Source of the DNA: Palsa-739 sp035532535
Lineage (GTDB): Bacteria > Actinomycetota > Thermoleophilia > Gaiellales > Gaiellaceae
NCBI GenBank assembly: GCA_035532535.1
Contig: DATKQT010000003.1
Location: forward strand, 1-64,000
Length of the DNA: 64,000 nt
Direction: 5' to 3'
The position numbers were made by a program, and so were the translations under genes. A model generated the notes under the pieces. That model ran no database searches. It saw only the letters and a program-made list of their open reading frames with translations, and was not told the origin of the DNA. Positions 1-7,436 of this stretch are shown here, in pieces; position 1 is the first letter of the stretch, and each line of letters starts with the position of its first letter.

Positions 1-137
1 GCGTTGCCGCGGAAGCTGAGGTACGACGGCACCGCGATCGCAACCAGGATGCCGAGGATGACGATGACGACCAGAAGCTCGATGAGGGTGAAACCGCTCT
101 CCTCACGAGCCAGGCGCGTCTGAATCTTGCTGATCAT
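1..137 (-). CDS. pilA: Type IV pilin (PilA-like), N-terminal part, runs off the window
   Basis: Reading the minus strand from ATG at 137 gives a short basic leader, then G-FTLIELLVVIVILGILVAIAVP, the class III signal of type IV pilins. Prepilin peptidase should cut after the Gly (about residue 16), leaving Phe as residue 1 of the mature pilin; the Glu at +5 needed for pilus assembly is present. A strong ribosome site (GGAAGGAGT) lies 5 nt before the ATG. Only 45 codons are in the window, so the C-terminal head that would separate a major pilin from a minor pseudopilin is not visible. It is divergent from pilT and heads the pilus cluster. Confidence 0.93.
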   Translation of the reverse strand, partial: MISKIQTRLAREESGFTLIELLVVIVILGILVAIAVPSYLSFRGN

Positions 138-181
138 TCGAGACTCCTTCCGAGCAGGGTCGATGGCGGATGGCTCGCTCT

Positions 182-210
182 CTATCGGCGAGGCCGCTCA
201 ACGCGTGTTA
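182..210 (-). promoter_or_regulatory. Candidate sigma-28-like promoter of the pilin gene
   Basis: On the minus strand, TAACAC, 15 nt, then GCCGATAG lie about 45 nt before the pilin ATG. The GCCGATAG box is the same as that before pilT and pilC and resembles the FliA/SigD/WhiG -10 (GCCGATAA). The -35 part matches less well than in the other two. The rest of the intergenic region between pilA and pilT (138-259) holds only the pilin ribosome site and a short CCCC/GGGG inverted repeat. Confidence 0.4.
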
Positions 211-259
211 GCCCCATTCGGGGGATTCGTGTCACCCACCGTGGGTGAACGCATCACTG

Positions 260-288
260 CTCAAGCCGTCCCAGCGCTCTGCCGATAG
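260..288 (+). promoter_or_regulatory. Candidate sigma-28-like promoter of pilT
   Basis: CTCAAG (260-265), exactly 15 nt, then GCCGATAG (281-288), with the ATG at 299 ten nt downstream. The same arrangement with the same two boxes precedes pilC. The spacing suggests a transcript starting at or just before the ATG, so this signal also argues for the 299 start of pilT over the upstream GTG at 245. Confidence 0.55.
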
Positions 289-298
289 CCCGGGCGAG

Positions 299-1474
299 AT
301 GCCGCAACTCACCTCGATCGACGATCTGCTCGAGCAGATGGTGGGGCTGAACGCGTCGGACCTGCACGTCACGACCGACAGCCCGCCCGTCTTCCGCATC
401 CGCGGAGAGATCCTGCGTGCCGAGGGCTTCGACCCGCTCACGCAGGACGACACCCGCTCGCTCATGTACAGGATCTTGTCGAGCGAGCAGCAGAAGATCT
501 TCGAGCAGAAGCGCCAGCTCGACTTCGCCTACGCGCTCCCCGGCGTTGCACGCTTCCGCGTCAACGTCTACTACCAGCGCGAGTCGGTCGGTGCGGCCTT
601 CCGTCTCATCCCGCAGGAGATCAAGGCGTTGGAGGAGCTCGGTCTCCCGGGCGTCCTGCACACCTTCGCGGAGAAGCCGCGCGGCATCGTGCTCGTCACG
701 GGCCCGACCGGCTCCGGTAAGTCGACGACGCTCGCTGCCATCCTCGACGAGATCAACCGCAACCGCTCGGAGCACATTCTCACCATCGAGGATCCGATCG
801 AGTTCGTGCACCGGCACAAGCGCTGCATCGTCAACCAGCGCGAGATCGGGCCGGACGCACTCAGCTTCGGCGACGCGCTCAAGGCTGCGCTGCGCCAGGA
901 CCCCGACATCATCCTCGTCGGCGAGATGCGCGACATGGAGACGATCTCCACGGCGCTCACCGCAGCCGAGACAGGCCACCTCGTGTTCGCGACGCTGCAT
1001 ACGCAGAGTGCGTCATCGACGGTCGACCGGATCATCGACGTCTTCCCGGCTGAGCAGCAGGAGCAGGTTCGGATCATGATCGCGAACTCGCTGCAGGGCA
1101 TCGTCACGCAAACGCTGCTGCCGACCGCCGACGGTCAGGGCCGGGTCGCGGCACTCGAGATCCTGCTTCCCGACGACGCCGTGCGGAACCTCATCCGCCA
1201 GGCGAAGATCGAGCAGGTCTACTCGATCATGCAGACCAATACCGCGCGCGGGATGCAGACGATGGAGCAGGCGCTCGCCGATCTCACGCTCCGGCGTGTT
1301 GTCAACCCCGAGGACGCGTTCGCGCACACGAACCGACGCGACATTCTCGCCGGCATTCTCGAGCGCTCCGGTATGGACGTCCGCGGCATCATGGCCGCCC
1401 TCGAGCTGAGCACGCCGCCCCCGCCGCCGCAACAGTCGGCGTCCGGCCTGCGCGTCGCAGGAGTCGGAGCATGA
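299..1474 (+). CDS. pilT: Type IV pilus retraction ATPase PilT
   Basis: Hexameric secretion-type ATPase at the cytoplasmic base of the pilus that powers pilin disassembly and retraction. From the ATG at 299 it has 391 residues. Visible motifs are Walker A GPTGSGKST (about 135-143), Asp box TIEDPIEF (about 162-169), Walker B DIILVGEMRD (about 203-212) and His box ATLHTQSA (about 231-238). The C-terminal stretch VRNLIRQ...GMQTMEQALADL is typical of PilT rather than PilB. The frame stays open to a GTG at 245 (409 residues), but that start has no ribosome site and the promoter-like element at 260-288 lies inside the extra region, so 299 is preferred. The stop overlaps the pilM start by 4 nt. Confidence 0.93.
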   Translation: MPQLTSIDDLLEQMVGLNASDLHVTTDSPPVFRIRGEILRAEGFDPLTQDDTRSLMYRILSSEQQKIFEQKRQLDFAYALPGVARFRVNVYYQRESVGAAFRLIPQEIKALEELGLPGVLHTFAEKPRGIVLVTGPTGSGKSTTLAAILDEINRNRSEHILTIEDPIEFVHRHKRCIVNQREIGPDALSFGDALKAALRQDPDIILVGEMRDMETISTALTAAETGHLVFATLHTQSASSTVDRIIDVFPAEQQEQVRIMIANSLQGIVTQTLLPTADGQGRVAALEILLPDDAVRNLIRQAKIEQVYSIMQTNTARGMQTMEQALADLTLRRVVNPEDAFAHTNRRDILAGILERSGMDVRGIMAALELSTPPPPPQQSASGLRVAGVGA

Positions 1475-3591
1475 GCGACTCGATCTGGAAGAAGGACCTC
1501 AGCTTCAAGCGCAAGAAGAACGACGATCTCCCGGAGACGGCTGAATCGCTCCGCGTGAAGGAGCTCGCCTTCCAGCGCAAGCTCGCGGAGGCGGCGCAGG
1601 CCGCTCCGTCCGCGATCGTTCCGGCGCCCGCGCACGCAGCCGCGCCCGAGCCTGCAAAGAAACAGTCGATCTGGAAGAAGGAGATCGGCGGGCGCAAGAA
1701 GGAGAAGGCTGCCGCTGTTGAAGTGCCGGCGCCAATCGTCGAGGCCCCCGCCCCCGTCGCCGTCGCCCCGGCACCCGTCGAGGTCGCGGCTCCGCTTGCG
1801 CCGCCCGCACCTGCGCCGTTCGTCGAGGTCGCGGCTCCGCTTGTGCCGCCCGCACCTGCGCCGTTCGTCGATCTTGCGGCTCCTGCGTCGACTCTCGACG
1901 TGCCGATGGAAGGGCTCCTTCCGTCGTCGCCGTTTGCCTCGGGCGAGTCGATCTGGAAGAAGGAGATCAGCTTCCGCCGCAAGCCTGCCTCGGAGGCGCA
2001 GCCTGTCGCCGCCACCACGGCATCGAGCGACGACCCGCCGGCGCCGCCGATCTCGATCTGGAAGAAGGAGATCAGCTTCCGGCGCAAGGGCGAGGGCGAG
2101 GACCAGCCCAAGAGCGATTCGATCTGGCACAAGGACATCTCGCTGCGCCGCAGCCAGGCGCGGAGCGCGCAGATCCGCGAGCTCGCCGAGGAGGCGTTGC
2201 GACAGGTCGAGGCCGCCGCGCAGCCCGAGCCCTGGCTCGCCGGCCCGGAGCTTCCGCCCGCGCCCGATCCCGAGCCTGCGCTCGAGCGCAAGCCCGCGCC
2301 CGCGGCTGCTCCCGCACCCGCACCCGCGCCGGTGCCTGTGGCGCAGGCGACGCCCGCCAAGGCGGTACCGAAGAAGTCCATCTGGAGGCGAGAGCTCGGC
2401 AAGCCCAAGACACCGAAGGCCGAAAAGGAGCCGAAGGTGAAGGGCGAGCGCAAGCCGAAGACGCGCCTCCGCGACAAGAAGATCTCACTGCCGAAGTCCG
2501 CTCCGAAAGCGCACGCCGGCGGCAACCATGCGGTCAAGCGGCTCGTGGGCCTGAAGATCGGCGCGTCGCAGCTCGCGGCCGCGCGTGTCGTCAACAACGG
2601 AGCCGCCGAGCTCGTCCAGGTGGCGCGCCAGCCGCTCGAGCAGGGCGTCGTCGTCGGCGGCGAAGTCCGCGACCCCGAAGCGCTCGCCCTTGCGCTGAAG
2701 CAGTTCTTCGCCAAGAACAAGCTCCCGCGCAAGAACGTGCGGCTCGGTATCGCCAGCAACCGCATCGGCGTCCGCGTGTTCGACCTCATGGGCATCGACG
2801 ACGAGAAGCAGCTCGAGAACGCGATCCGTTTCCGCGCCCAAGAAGCGCTTCCGATCCCCCTCGACGAGGCGGTGCTCGACTACCACGTCCTCGGCGAGAG
2901 CTTGGACGAGGACGGGGCTGCGATGCAGCGCGTCCTGCTCGTGGTCGCCTACCGCGAGCTCGTCGAGCGCTACGTGTCCGCGTGCAAGAAGGCGGGCATC
3001 ACGCTTGCCGGCGTCGACCTCGAGGCATTCGCGCTGCTGCGCGCACTCGGGGCGCCGCGCGCGGAGGAAACCGAAGCAGACTCGGCCCTCGTCGCAGTCT
3101 CGATCGGCCACGATCGCTCCACCTTCGCCGTCTCCAACGGCCGCATCTGCGAGTTCACACGCGTCATCGAGTGGGGCGGCGCGACGCTCAGCGTCGCGAT
3201 CGCACGCGCGCTCGATCTTGCGCCGTCCGAGGTCGAGCAGCTCAAGCGTCTCGTGTCACTCGAGTCGCCGGCCGTTCCCGAGGGCGTCGCGCCGGAGCAG
3301 TACGCGAGCGCCGTTGACGCAGTGCGGCGTCAGGTGCAGGCCTTCGCACGCGAGCTCGTGTCCTCACTCCAGTTCTACCAGCATCAGCCCGGATCGCTCG
3401 GCATCGGCGAGATCGTCATCACCGGCGGCTCCGCCGGCCTCGCCGGGCTGGCGACCGAGCTGCAGAGCCTCATCGGCGTGCGGGTGCGCGTGGGCGATCC
3501 GCTCGCTCGAATGAAGGTGTCGAAGAAGCTCGGCGTCGAAGAGGACATCGGTTCGTACGCAATCGCCATCGGCCTCGGGATCGAGGACTAG
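1471..3591 (+). CDS. pilM: PilM-like actin-fold pilus assembly protein with a repeat-bearing N-terminal tail
   Basis: 706 residues. The C-terminal half (about 355-706) is the PilM/FtsA-like ATPase domain; it starts VKRLVGLKIGASQLAAARV and ends with the GEIVITGGSAGLAGL phosphate-binding region and IAIGLGIED. PilM binds the cytoplasmic N-terminus of PilN and links the inner-membrane ring to the motor. Unlike ordinary PilM (about 350 residues), it carries a ~350-residue N-terminal tail rich in Pro, Ala and Lys. The tail has six copies of SIWKK[ED][IL] at residues 4, 66, 160, 195, 217 and 303, most followed by a basic run such as SFRRK, plus a degenerate copy near 334. The N-terminal KDLSFKRKK copy begins at residue 8. 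Start ATG overlaps the pilT stop. Confidence 0.9.
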   Translation: MSDSIWKKDLSFKRKKNDDLPETAESLRVKELAFQRKLAEAAQAAPSAIVPAPAHAAAPEPAKKQSIWKKEIGGRKKEKAAAVEVPAPIVEAPAPVAVAPAPVEVAAPLAPPAPAPFVEVAAPLVPPAPAPFVDLAAPASTLDVPMEGLLPSSPFASGESIWKKEISFRRKPASEAQPVAATTASSDDPPAPPISIWKKEISFRRKGEGEDQPKSDSIWHKDISLRRSQARSAQIRELAEEALRQVEAAAQPEPWLAGPELPPAPDPEPALERKPAPAAAPAPAPAPVPVAQATPAKAVPKKSIWRRELGKPKTPKAEKEPKVKGERKPKTRLRDKKISLPKSAPKAHAGGNHAVKRLVGLKIGASQLAAARVVNNGAAELVQVARQPLEQGVVVGGEVRDPEALALALKQFFAKNKLPRKNVRLGIASNRIGVRVFDLMGIDDEKQLENAIRFRAQEALPIPLDEAVLDYHVLGESLDEDGAAMQRVLLVVAYRELVERYVSACKKAGITLAGVDLEAFALLRALGAPRAEETEADSALVAVSIGHDRSTFAVSNGRICEFTRVIEWGGATLSVAIARALDLAPSEVEQLKRLVSLESPAVPEGVAPEQYASAVDAVRRQVQAFARELVSSLQFYQHQPGSLGIGEIVITGGSAGLAGLATELQSLIGVRVRVGDPLARMKVSKKLGVEEDIGSYAIAIGLGIED
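1777..1884 (+). repeat. 45-bp tandem repeat inside pilM
   Basis: Two near-identical 45-bp units (1777-1821 and 1822-1866), then the start of a third, encode VEVAAPLxPPAPAPF twice and VDLAAPAS. The repeat keeps the frame and forms part of the Pro/Ala linker between copies of the SIWKK motif. Such a repeat could change copy number between strains. Confidence 0.85.
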
Positions 3592-3593
3592 CC

Positions 3594-4226
3594 GTGCGCG
3601 CCGTCAACCTCCTGCCGAGCGAATCCAAGGCTGCGTCCCGCGGCGCGCCCAAGCCTGCGGTCCTCGCCGCGGCCATCTCCGGCGTCATCGCCGTTGCCGT
3701 CATCGGCGGCGGGAACCTCGTTCAAACGGCGCGGGTCTCGAGCGCCCAGAAGACCTTGAATGCCGCGAAGCTCCAGCTCGCGGCGACGCCGCTGCCGCCG
3801 AAGACGCCGCAGGTCACGCCTCCGCCGCCGGTCGTCGCGCAGGAGATGCAGCCGCGGCTTGCTGCTGTTTCGAACGCCCTCTCCACACGCATCGCCTGGG
3901 ATCGGATCCTGCGCGAGTTCTCGCTCATCCTGCCGAGCGACATCCAGATCAACTCGCTCGGGCTCACCGGGCCGGGGGCCACCACGGGATCGGCGAGCGG
4001 CCTCCAGCTGACGGGCGTCACGTACTCCTACGACGGCGTCGCGCGGTTGCTTTCCCGGATGGCGCTCGTTCCCGACCTGACCGACGTCAATCTCTCGACG
4101 ACGAGCGTCGCAAACGGCGTCGTCTCGTTCACGATCAACTCCGGCATCAAGGGCGCGACCGCGCCGACGACGCCGGTCGTCCAGCCTCCGGTCGGCACGA
4201 CCACGACCACGGGAGCGACGTCGTGA
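3594..4226 (+). CDS. pilN: PilN-like inner-membrane pilus alignment protein
   Basis: 210 residues with a GTG start 2 nt after pilM. The N-terminus MRAVNLLPSE is the PilN signature that docks in PilM. One transmembrane segment follows (about 22-42, AVLAAAISGVIAVAVIGGGN). The periplasmic part has a ferredoxin-like section (about 95-190) and a Thr/Pro-rich end. PilN pairs with PilO to form the periplasmic alignment complex of the pilus. It overlaps pilO by 4 nt (GTGA), so the two are translationally coupled. Confidence 0.85.
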   Translation: MRAVNLLPSESKAASRGAPKPAVLAAAISGVIAVAVIGGGNLVQTARVSSAQKTLNAAKLQLAATPLPPKTPQVTPPPPVVAQEMQPRLAAVSNALSTRIAWDRILREFSLILPSDIQINSLGLTGPGATTGSASGLQLTGVTYSYDGVARLLSRMALVPDLTDVNLSTTSVANGVVSFTINSGIKGATAPTTPVVQPPVGTTTTTGATS

Positions 4227-4933
4227 AGAAGAACGTGAGCCTCAACCTGAACCTGCAGAAGAACGGGCTCGTCATCGTGGTGGCGGTCTGCGGCGTGCTC
4301 GTGCTCGCGCTCGGCTGGCTCGTCCTGCTCGGCCCGAAGCAGAAGACCATCGCCGACCTCAAGCTTCAGACGGCAGCCGTGCGCCAGCAGGTCGCCGACG
4401 ATCTCTCCCGCGCGGCGACGGCCCGTAGCGCAACCGACGCACCGACGATCAAGACGGCCGACATCTACAAGCTCGAGACCGCGATGCCGTCGATCACGGA
4501 CATGCCCGACCTCTTGTTGGAGCTCGACCAGACCGCGAACGCGGCCGGCGTGAAGCTCCAGTCCATCCAGCCAGCCGCTCCCGTCGACAGCGGTCAGGGC
4601 TACTCGACCGTGCACATCTCGCTGACCGCGGACGGCAACTTCTACACCGTCACGGACTTGCTCTACCGGCTGCGCAACCTCGTCTACGTCCAGAGCGGCG
4701 CGCTCCAGGCGAACGGCCGAATCTTCACGATCGACACGGTCAACCTCGCCCCGATCGGGAACCAGCTGCAGGCGACGCTCACGCTCGACACGTACGTGTA
4801 CGGCACTGCGGCCGTGGTGAGCCCGACCGGGACGCCGGCACCGACCGCTACGTCCACCACCGCGACCACGACCGGCGCGACGACGACGACGCCTGCCGCG
4901 ACCGGCCCGACGGCTGCAGGAGCGACTCCCTGA
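4223..4933 (+). CDS. pilO: PilO-like inner-membrane pilus alignment protein
   Basis: 236 residues, GTG start within the pilN stop. It has a short cytoplasmic N-terminus, one transmembrane segment (about 14-34, GLVIVVAVCGVLVLALGWLVLL), a coiled-coil-like stretch (about 35-70, KQKTIADLKLQTAAVRQQ), then a ferredoxin-like PilO domain (about 90-195) and a Thr/Ala-rich tail. Partner of PilN. The assignment rests on gene order, topology and the domain pattern; sequence identity to the proteobacterial protein is low. Confidence 0.82.
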   Translation: MKKNVSLNLNLQKNGLVIVVAVCGVLVLALGWLVLLGPKQKTIADLKLQTAAVRQQVADDLSRAATARSATDAPTIKTADIYKLETAMPSITDMPDLLLELDQTANAAGVKLQSIQPAAPVDSGQGYSTVHISLTADGNFYTVTDLLYRLRNLVYVQSGALQANGRIFTIDTVNLAPIGNQLQATLTLDTYVYGTAAVVSPTGTPAPTATSTTATTTGATTTTPAATGPTAAGATP

Positions 4934-5772
4934 TGGCGCGCAAGACGAAGAACGTCGCCCTCGACCGGGCGCAGGAGAAGGCGAAGAAGCAAAAGCGACT
5001 CGCCATCATCCTCTGCAGCATTCTCGCGCTCGTGCTCGTGTACGAGGTGCCGAAGACCATGAAGCTGATGAGCAGCACGGCGAAGGCGCCCGTGGTCGAG
5101 ACCTCCGCGGCGACCCCGCCCGCGCCGAATCCGTCCGCGCCGGCGTCCGCTTCTTCAGGCCCGTCCACGTCGCTGCCGCCCGTAGCGGCGCAGCCGACCG
5201 CCCCGGCGCAGTCGCTCGTCGCCTCCGTGCAGGTTCAGCCCGACCCGGGGCAACTGACCGAGTTCGCCAACTTTGCGAGCAAGGACCCGTTCCTCGACTC
5301 CGTCCAGAAGACGAGCGTCGCTGCCGCACCGACCGGACCGTCGACGAAGTCCTCGACCTCGCAGCCGAAGACGAAGACGAGCGTGCCCAAGACGCCGCCG
5401 GCGCCGCCGCCGACGACGGCCGTCATCTCCATCAACGGCGAGCTCACGAGTGTCCCGGTCGGCACCGACTTCCCGCTTGCGGGCGTCGTGTTCCAGCAGG
5501 CGGGCAACTCAGCCCTCTTCCATCTCGTGTCGCTGACGCAGAAGAGCGCGAAGGTGGCAATCGCCGGCGGCTCCTACGCCAACGGCGCGCCGACGCTCAC
5601 GCTCACCGTGGGGACACCTCTCACGCTGCAGAACACCGCCAGCGGGACGCGGTACACGCTCTTGCTCGAGCCGCCGGGCACACAGGTGCCGACGTCGACG
5701 ACTCCGACCGGGACGACGCCGTCGGTGACGCCACCGGCTCCGACGTCGGTCGTGCCGTCCTCAGGCGGCTGA
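4933..5772 (+). CDS. PilP-like pilus assembly protein (bitopic, Pro/Thr-rich)
   Basis: 279 residues whose ATG overlaps the pilO stop by 1 nt. It has a basic cytoplasmic N-terminus (ARKTKNVALDRAQEKAKKQK), one transmembrane segment (about 22-40), a long Pro/Ser/Thr-rich linker with EFANFASKDPFLDSVQK in the middle, and a C-terminal beta-rich domain (about 158-245; AVISINGELTSVPVGTDFP...). Position and layout match PilP or GspC proteins, which join the PilNO ring to outer parts of the machine. No lipobox is present, unlike classical PilP, and a monoderm-type cell would have no secretin, so its partner is unclear. Named by position and architecture only. Confidence 0.7.
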   Translation: MARKTKNVALDRAQEKAKKQKRLAIILCSILALVLVYEVPKTMKLMSSTAKAPVVETSAATPPAPNPSAPASASSGPSTSLPPVAAQPTAPAQSLVASVQVQPDPGQLTEFANFASKDPFLDSVQKTSVAAAPTGPSTKSSTSQPKTKTSVPKTPPAPPPTTAVISINGELTSVPVGTDFPLAGVVFQQAGNSALFHLVSLTQKSAKVAIAGGSYANGAPTLTLTVGTPLTLQNTASGTRYTLLLEPPGTQVPTSTTPTGTTPSVTPPAPTSVVPSSGG

Positions 5773-5994
5773 CGCAAACGCGCCGGCGCGGACGGCCATG
5801 TCCGCAAGCCGCACGCGACAGACCGCGATGACGGCGTCGCACTCGCGCAGCTCGGATGCCGGCGCGCCGCGCGCGGCGAGCAATTGCCGTATGAGGACGA
5901 GGCCTCGGATGTGGCCGATCTCCTCGTCCACCTCGCGCTGCGGGTCCCCGAGCTTCCTGTACACGGCGGCGACCTTCGCGCCGCCGGAGCCCAC
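5761..5994 (-). CDS. Small hypothetical protein on the opposite strand of the pilus cluster
   Basis: 77 residues from GTG 5994, or 67 from GTG 5964 (MYRKLGDPQREVDEEIG...), which has GAAGG 8 nt before it. The AAGGAGGA just before 5994 is too close to serve that start. Codon third positions are almost all G or C, as in real genes here, and the protein is helical and soluble (EEIGHIRGLVLIRQLLAARG...). Its 3' end overlaps the PilP-like gene by 12 nt and its 5' side faces the pilC promoter. I do not recognise the family. Confidence 0.5.
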   Translation of the reverse strand: MGSGGAKVAAVYRKLGDPQREVDEEIGHIRGLVLIRQLLAARGAPASELRECDAVIAVCRVRLADMAVRAGAFASAA

Positions 5995-6008
5995 TCCTCC
6001 TTCGAGAT

Positions 6009-6037
6009 CTCAAGGCGGTGCTCCGGCCTGCCGATAG
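6009..6037 (+). promoter_or_regulatory. Candidate sigma-28-like promoter of pilC
   Basis: CTCAAG (6009-6014), 15 nt, GCCGATAG (6030-6037), then ATG 9 nt later at 6047. Both boxes and the spacer length are the same as upstream of pilT. No Shine-Dalgarno lies between the box and the ATG, which fits a leaderless mRNA. Confidence 0.55.
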
Positions 6038-6046
6038 CCCTCTCGT

Positions 6047-7273
6047 ATGGCCTCGTACTCCTATTCGGCCATCAACGCCCAAGGCGCTGAGCTGACCGGA
6101 GAGATCATCGCTCCGGACCTCGCGGGCGCGCGCGAACAGTTGCGCCTGAAGGGCCTGCTGGCGGAGTCGCTTCGCGAGATCAGCGGGAGCGGCGACGCCA
6201 AGCCGGGCGGCCTCAAGACCTCGTTCGGGGCCAAGGTCAAGCCAAAGTCGCTCCAGGTCTTCTCGCGGCAGTTCGCGACGATGATCGAGGCCGGGCTCAA
6301 CGTCGTCGGCTCGCTCGTCATCCTCGAGCAGCAGACGGACGATCCCGCGCTCGCGGTCGTCGTGAAACAGCTTCGCTCGGATGTGGAAGGCGGACTGCTT
6401 CTCTCGGAGGCGCTGCTCAAGCATCCGCGCGTCTTCTCGCGTCTGTACGTCGCGATGGTGGAAGCGGGCGAGGCGGCCGGCATCCTCGACATCGTGCTCG
6501 ACCGCGTCGCGTTCCAGATCGAGAAGCAGGAGTCGATCAGGCGCCGGATCAAGAGCGCAATGGTCTACCCGACGATGGTCATCTGTTTCGCCACGCTCGT
6601 CCTCATCGGCATGTTGCTGTTCCTCGTCCCGATCTTCCAGGGCATCTTCGCGTCGCTCAACGGACAGCTTCCGCAGCTGACGCAGTACGTCGTCGATGCA
6701 TCGAACCTGCTGAAGGGCGCACCATGGGTGATCCTCTTCATCCCGCTCGGCCTCTGGAGCTTCTTCCGGTGGAAGCGGACGGAGGCCGGACGCAAGATGT
6801 GGGACCGCTTCAAGCTGCGCATCCCGATGAAGATCGGCGACACCGTGCGCAAGGTGACGATGGCGCGCTTCTCGCGCACGCTGTCGACACTCGTCGCCGC
6901 CGGCGTCGACATCATCAAGGCGCTCGAGATCACCGGCCAGACGGCCGGCAACTGGGTGGTCGAGGAGGCCCTCGCCGGCGTCCGCCAGAAGGTGCACGAG
7001 GGCGTCCCGATCGCGCAGCCGTTGATCGAGAACCCCGTGTTCCCGCCGATGGTCAGCCAGATGGTGAAGATCGGCGAGGAGACGGGCGAGCTCGAGAAGA
7101 TGCTCACGAAGATCGCCGACTTCTACGAAGAAGAGGTGGACGCCGCGGTGTCGTCGCTCACCTCGATCATCGAGCCGCTCATGATGATCGGCGTCGGGAT
7201 CATGGTCGGCATCATCCTCATCGCCATGTACCTGCCGATGTTCAAGATGCTCCACCTCGTCAGCCAGTCCTGA
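6047..7273 (+). CDS. pilC: Type IV pilus inner-membrane platform protein PilC
   Basis: 408 residues, the usual PilC/GspF length. It opens with the PilC N-terminal pattern SYSYSAINAQGAELTGEIIA and has two T2SSF repeats (about 72-195 and 275-398), each with FSRQFATMIEAGLNVV or FSRTLSTLVAAGVDI. Three strongly hydrophobic segments are seen near 170-205, 225-245 and 375-400. PilC is the rotary platform between the ATPase and the growing pilus. It is separated from the pilM-N-O-P genes by the antisense small gene and appears to have its own promoter. PilB and prepilin peptidase are not in the window. Confidence 0.93.
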   Translation: MASYSYSAINAQGAELTGEIIAPDLAGAREQLRLKGLLAESLREISGSGDAKPGGLKTSFGAKVKPKSLQVFSRQFATMIEAGLNVVGSLVILEQQTDDPALAVVVKQLRSDVEGGLLLSEALLKHPRVFSRLYVAMVEAGEAAGILDIVLDRVAFQIEKQESIRRRIKSAMVYPTMVICFATLVLIGMLLFLVPIFQGIFASLNGQLPQLTQYVVDASNLLKGAPWVILFIPLGLWSFFRWKRTEAGRKMWDRFKLRIPMKIGDTVRKVTMARFSRTLSTLVAAGVDIIKALEITGQTAGNWVVEEALAGVRQKVHEGVPIAQPLIENPVFPPMVSQMVKIGEETGELEKMLTKIADFYEEEVDAAVSSLTSIIEPLMMIGVGIMVGIILIAMYLPMFKMLHLVSQS

Positions 7274-7316
7274 CGGGCTTCCGGCAGCTGCGCTCGCGCC
7301 GTCCGGCTTCTCCGCG

Positions 7317-7322
7317 TAAGCT
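7317..7322 (+). promoter_or_regulatory. Leaderless-type -10 box before the 35-aa gene
   Basis: TAAGCT, then six nt (CCTTCC), then ATG 7329, with no Shine-Dalgarno. This TANNNT spacing is that of leaderless actinobacterial mRNAs. No clear -35 box is visible. Confidence 0.4.
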
Positions 7323-7328
7323 CCTTCC

Positions 7329-7436
7329 ATGAAGGGCGCCGACAAGCAGAAGAAGCTCGCGAAGAAAGCTCCGCAGAAGTCGCTGAAGGAAAAGCGCGCC
7401 GAGAAGCGCGCGAACGAGAAAAACCGCCCGCTCTAG
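7329..7436 (+). CDS. Very basic 35-residue protein
   Basis: The ORF from ATG 7329 to TAG 7434-7436 encodes 35 residues, MKGADKQKKLAKKAPQKSLKEKRAEKRANEKNRPL, shown here only as its pattern: repeated K-K-x-A-x-K blocks with about 40% Lys plus Arg and no hydrophobic segment. Such short Lys-rich proteins occur in many actinobacteria and may bind nucleic acid, but no function can be given. Its end overlaps the convergent secreted-protein gene by 4 nt. Confidence 0.55.
   Translation: MKGADKQKKLAKKAPQKSLKEKRAEKRANEKNRPL

Noticed and set aside
212..224. CCCC/GGGG inverted repeat before pilA as part of the micropeptide leader family
   Set aside because: It lies upstream of the GCCGATAG box rather than downstream, so it does not share the leader layout.
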